Shown one piece after another: positions 5,138 through 5,545 of a stretch of DNA of 5,545 nt. Position 1 is the first letter of the stretch; each line of letters opens with the position of its first letter. The notes beneath the pieces are model-generated. The model ran no database searches. It was not told the origin of the DNA and saw nothing but the letters and a program-made list of their open reading frames with translations. The DNA comes from DATBLE01 sp046734415 (GTDB taxonomy: Bacteria; Actinomycetota; Thermoleophilia; Gaiellales; Gaiellaceae): positions 1 to 5,545 of the forward strand of contig JBKPRD010000309.1 of assembly GCA_046734415.1 (NCBI GenBank), in the 5' to 3' direction. Both the position numbers and the translations under genes were made by a program.

Positions 5138-5545
5138 GAGGCGAATCTATCCCGCTCGAGGGCCTTGACGAGCGCCGTCACCACGTCGTTGACAGGCGTC
5201 GCGACGCCGATCTCGCGGCCGACGCGCGAGATCGAGCCGTTGATGAAGTCGATCTCGAGGGGGCGGCCCGCCTCGAGGTCGAGCAGCATCGACGGCTTCG
5301 CGCCGGGGATCTTCAGGCCGAAGCCGCGGGCGTAGGCGACCGGGTCGTCGAAGTCGAACTCCACTCCCGAGGCGCGGCCGACCGCGAGCGCCTCGCCGGC
5401 GCACCCGGCGGCGACGCTCCAGGCGTCCGGGTCGTCGATCACCTCGCCGAGCGTCCGCCCGAGGATCGTGCACGTCGCGCTGAAGGCGACGTTGAAGACG
5501 AGCTTCTCCCAGACGAGCCGCTGGACGTCGTCGAAGGTGCGCACG
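5134..5545 (-). CDS. Ketopantoate reductase family protein (ApbA/PanE-like), C-terminal part
   Basis: The gene enters from the right edge; about 136 residues are visible and the NADP-binding N-terminal half is outside. The C-terminal all-helical ApbA_C domain is clear: VWEKLVFNVAFSATCTILG contains the Lys (codon 5505-5503) equivalent to the catalytic Lys of PanE, and KPSMLLDLEAGRPLEIDFIN contains the conserved Ser and the Glu of the EID motif that bind and orient ketopantoate. NGSISRVGREIGVATPVND is the usual 'NG.i...g...gv.tP.N' ending. The core activity in the family is NADPH-dependent reduction of 2-dehydropantoate for coenzyme A synthesis, but many paralogues reduce other 2-oxo acids, and the operon with an acetamidase instead of pan genes points to such a paralogue. 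The GTG at 5544 is internal, not the start. TGA 5136-5134 overlaps the GAF start. Confidence 0.92.
   Translation of the reverse strand, partial: VRTFDDVQRLVWEKLVFNVAFSATCTILGRTLGEVIDDPDAWSVAAGCAGEALAVGRASGVEFDFDDPVAYARGFGLKIPGAKPSMLLDLEAGRPLEIDFINGSISRVGREIGVATPVNDVVTALVKALERDRFAS

Overview
The window is GC-rich DNA with tightly packed genes, GTG/ATG starts and short stop/start overlaps. With a class E-like sortase and LPXTG-type sorting motif, this fits a high-GC actinobacterium; I would guess a soil or Thermoleophilia-like lineage, but that is inference and no marker gene is present. Apart from the 3' end of a cyclase-family (kynurenine formamidase-like) gene on the plus strand at the left edge, every gene lies on the minus strand. 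I see no RNA genes, insertion sequences or CRISPR.

Right part (5545 down to 3711): a metabolic operon in minus-strand order. It holds the C-terminal half of a ketopantoate-reductase-family enzyme, a small GAF-domain protein and an acetamidase/formamidase-family hydrolase. The stop and start codons overlap at each junction (GTGA, then TGATG), so translation is probably coupled.

Middle (3638 to 2463): a secreted glycoside hydrolase with all the GH5/cellulase hallmarks, but in circularly permuted order. The strand with the nucleophile Glu and the last Trp-rich strand come first, right after the signal peptide. The usual N-terminal part, with the Asn-Glu-Pro acid/base and His-x-Tyr motif, follows, and the protein stops where a normal GH5 would run into the nucleophile strand.

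Left part (2462 to 447): a 299-nt leader with a perfect 15-bp hairpin leads to a 49-codon ORF with a good ribosome binding site. It encodes a textbook sorting signal (LPFTG, hydrophobic helix, basic tail) and almost nothing else. It runs in another frame into a processive family-2 glycosyltransferase (DDD, QxxRW, C-terminal membrane helices) that has no plausible start codon of its own. That gene ends in a TGATG overlap with a class E-type sortase. Either this is a mini LPXTG protein coupled to a polysaccharide synthase and a sortase, or the mini-ORF is the N-terminal membrane anchor of the synthase, joined by a -1 frameshift (programmed, mutational or a sequencing error). GH5-like hydrolase, processive GT2 and sortase together suggest a surface-polysaccharide locus, by analogy with cellulose synthase/cellulase pairs.
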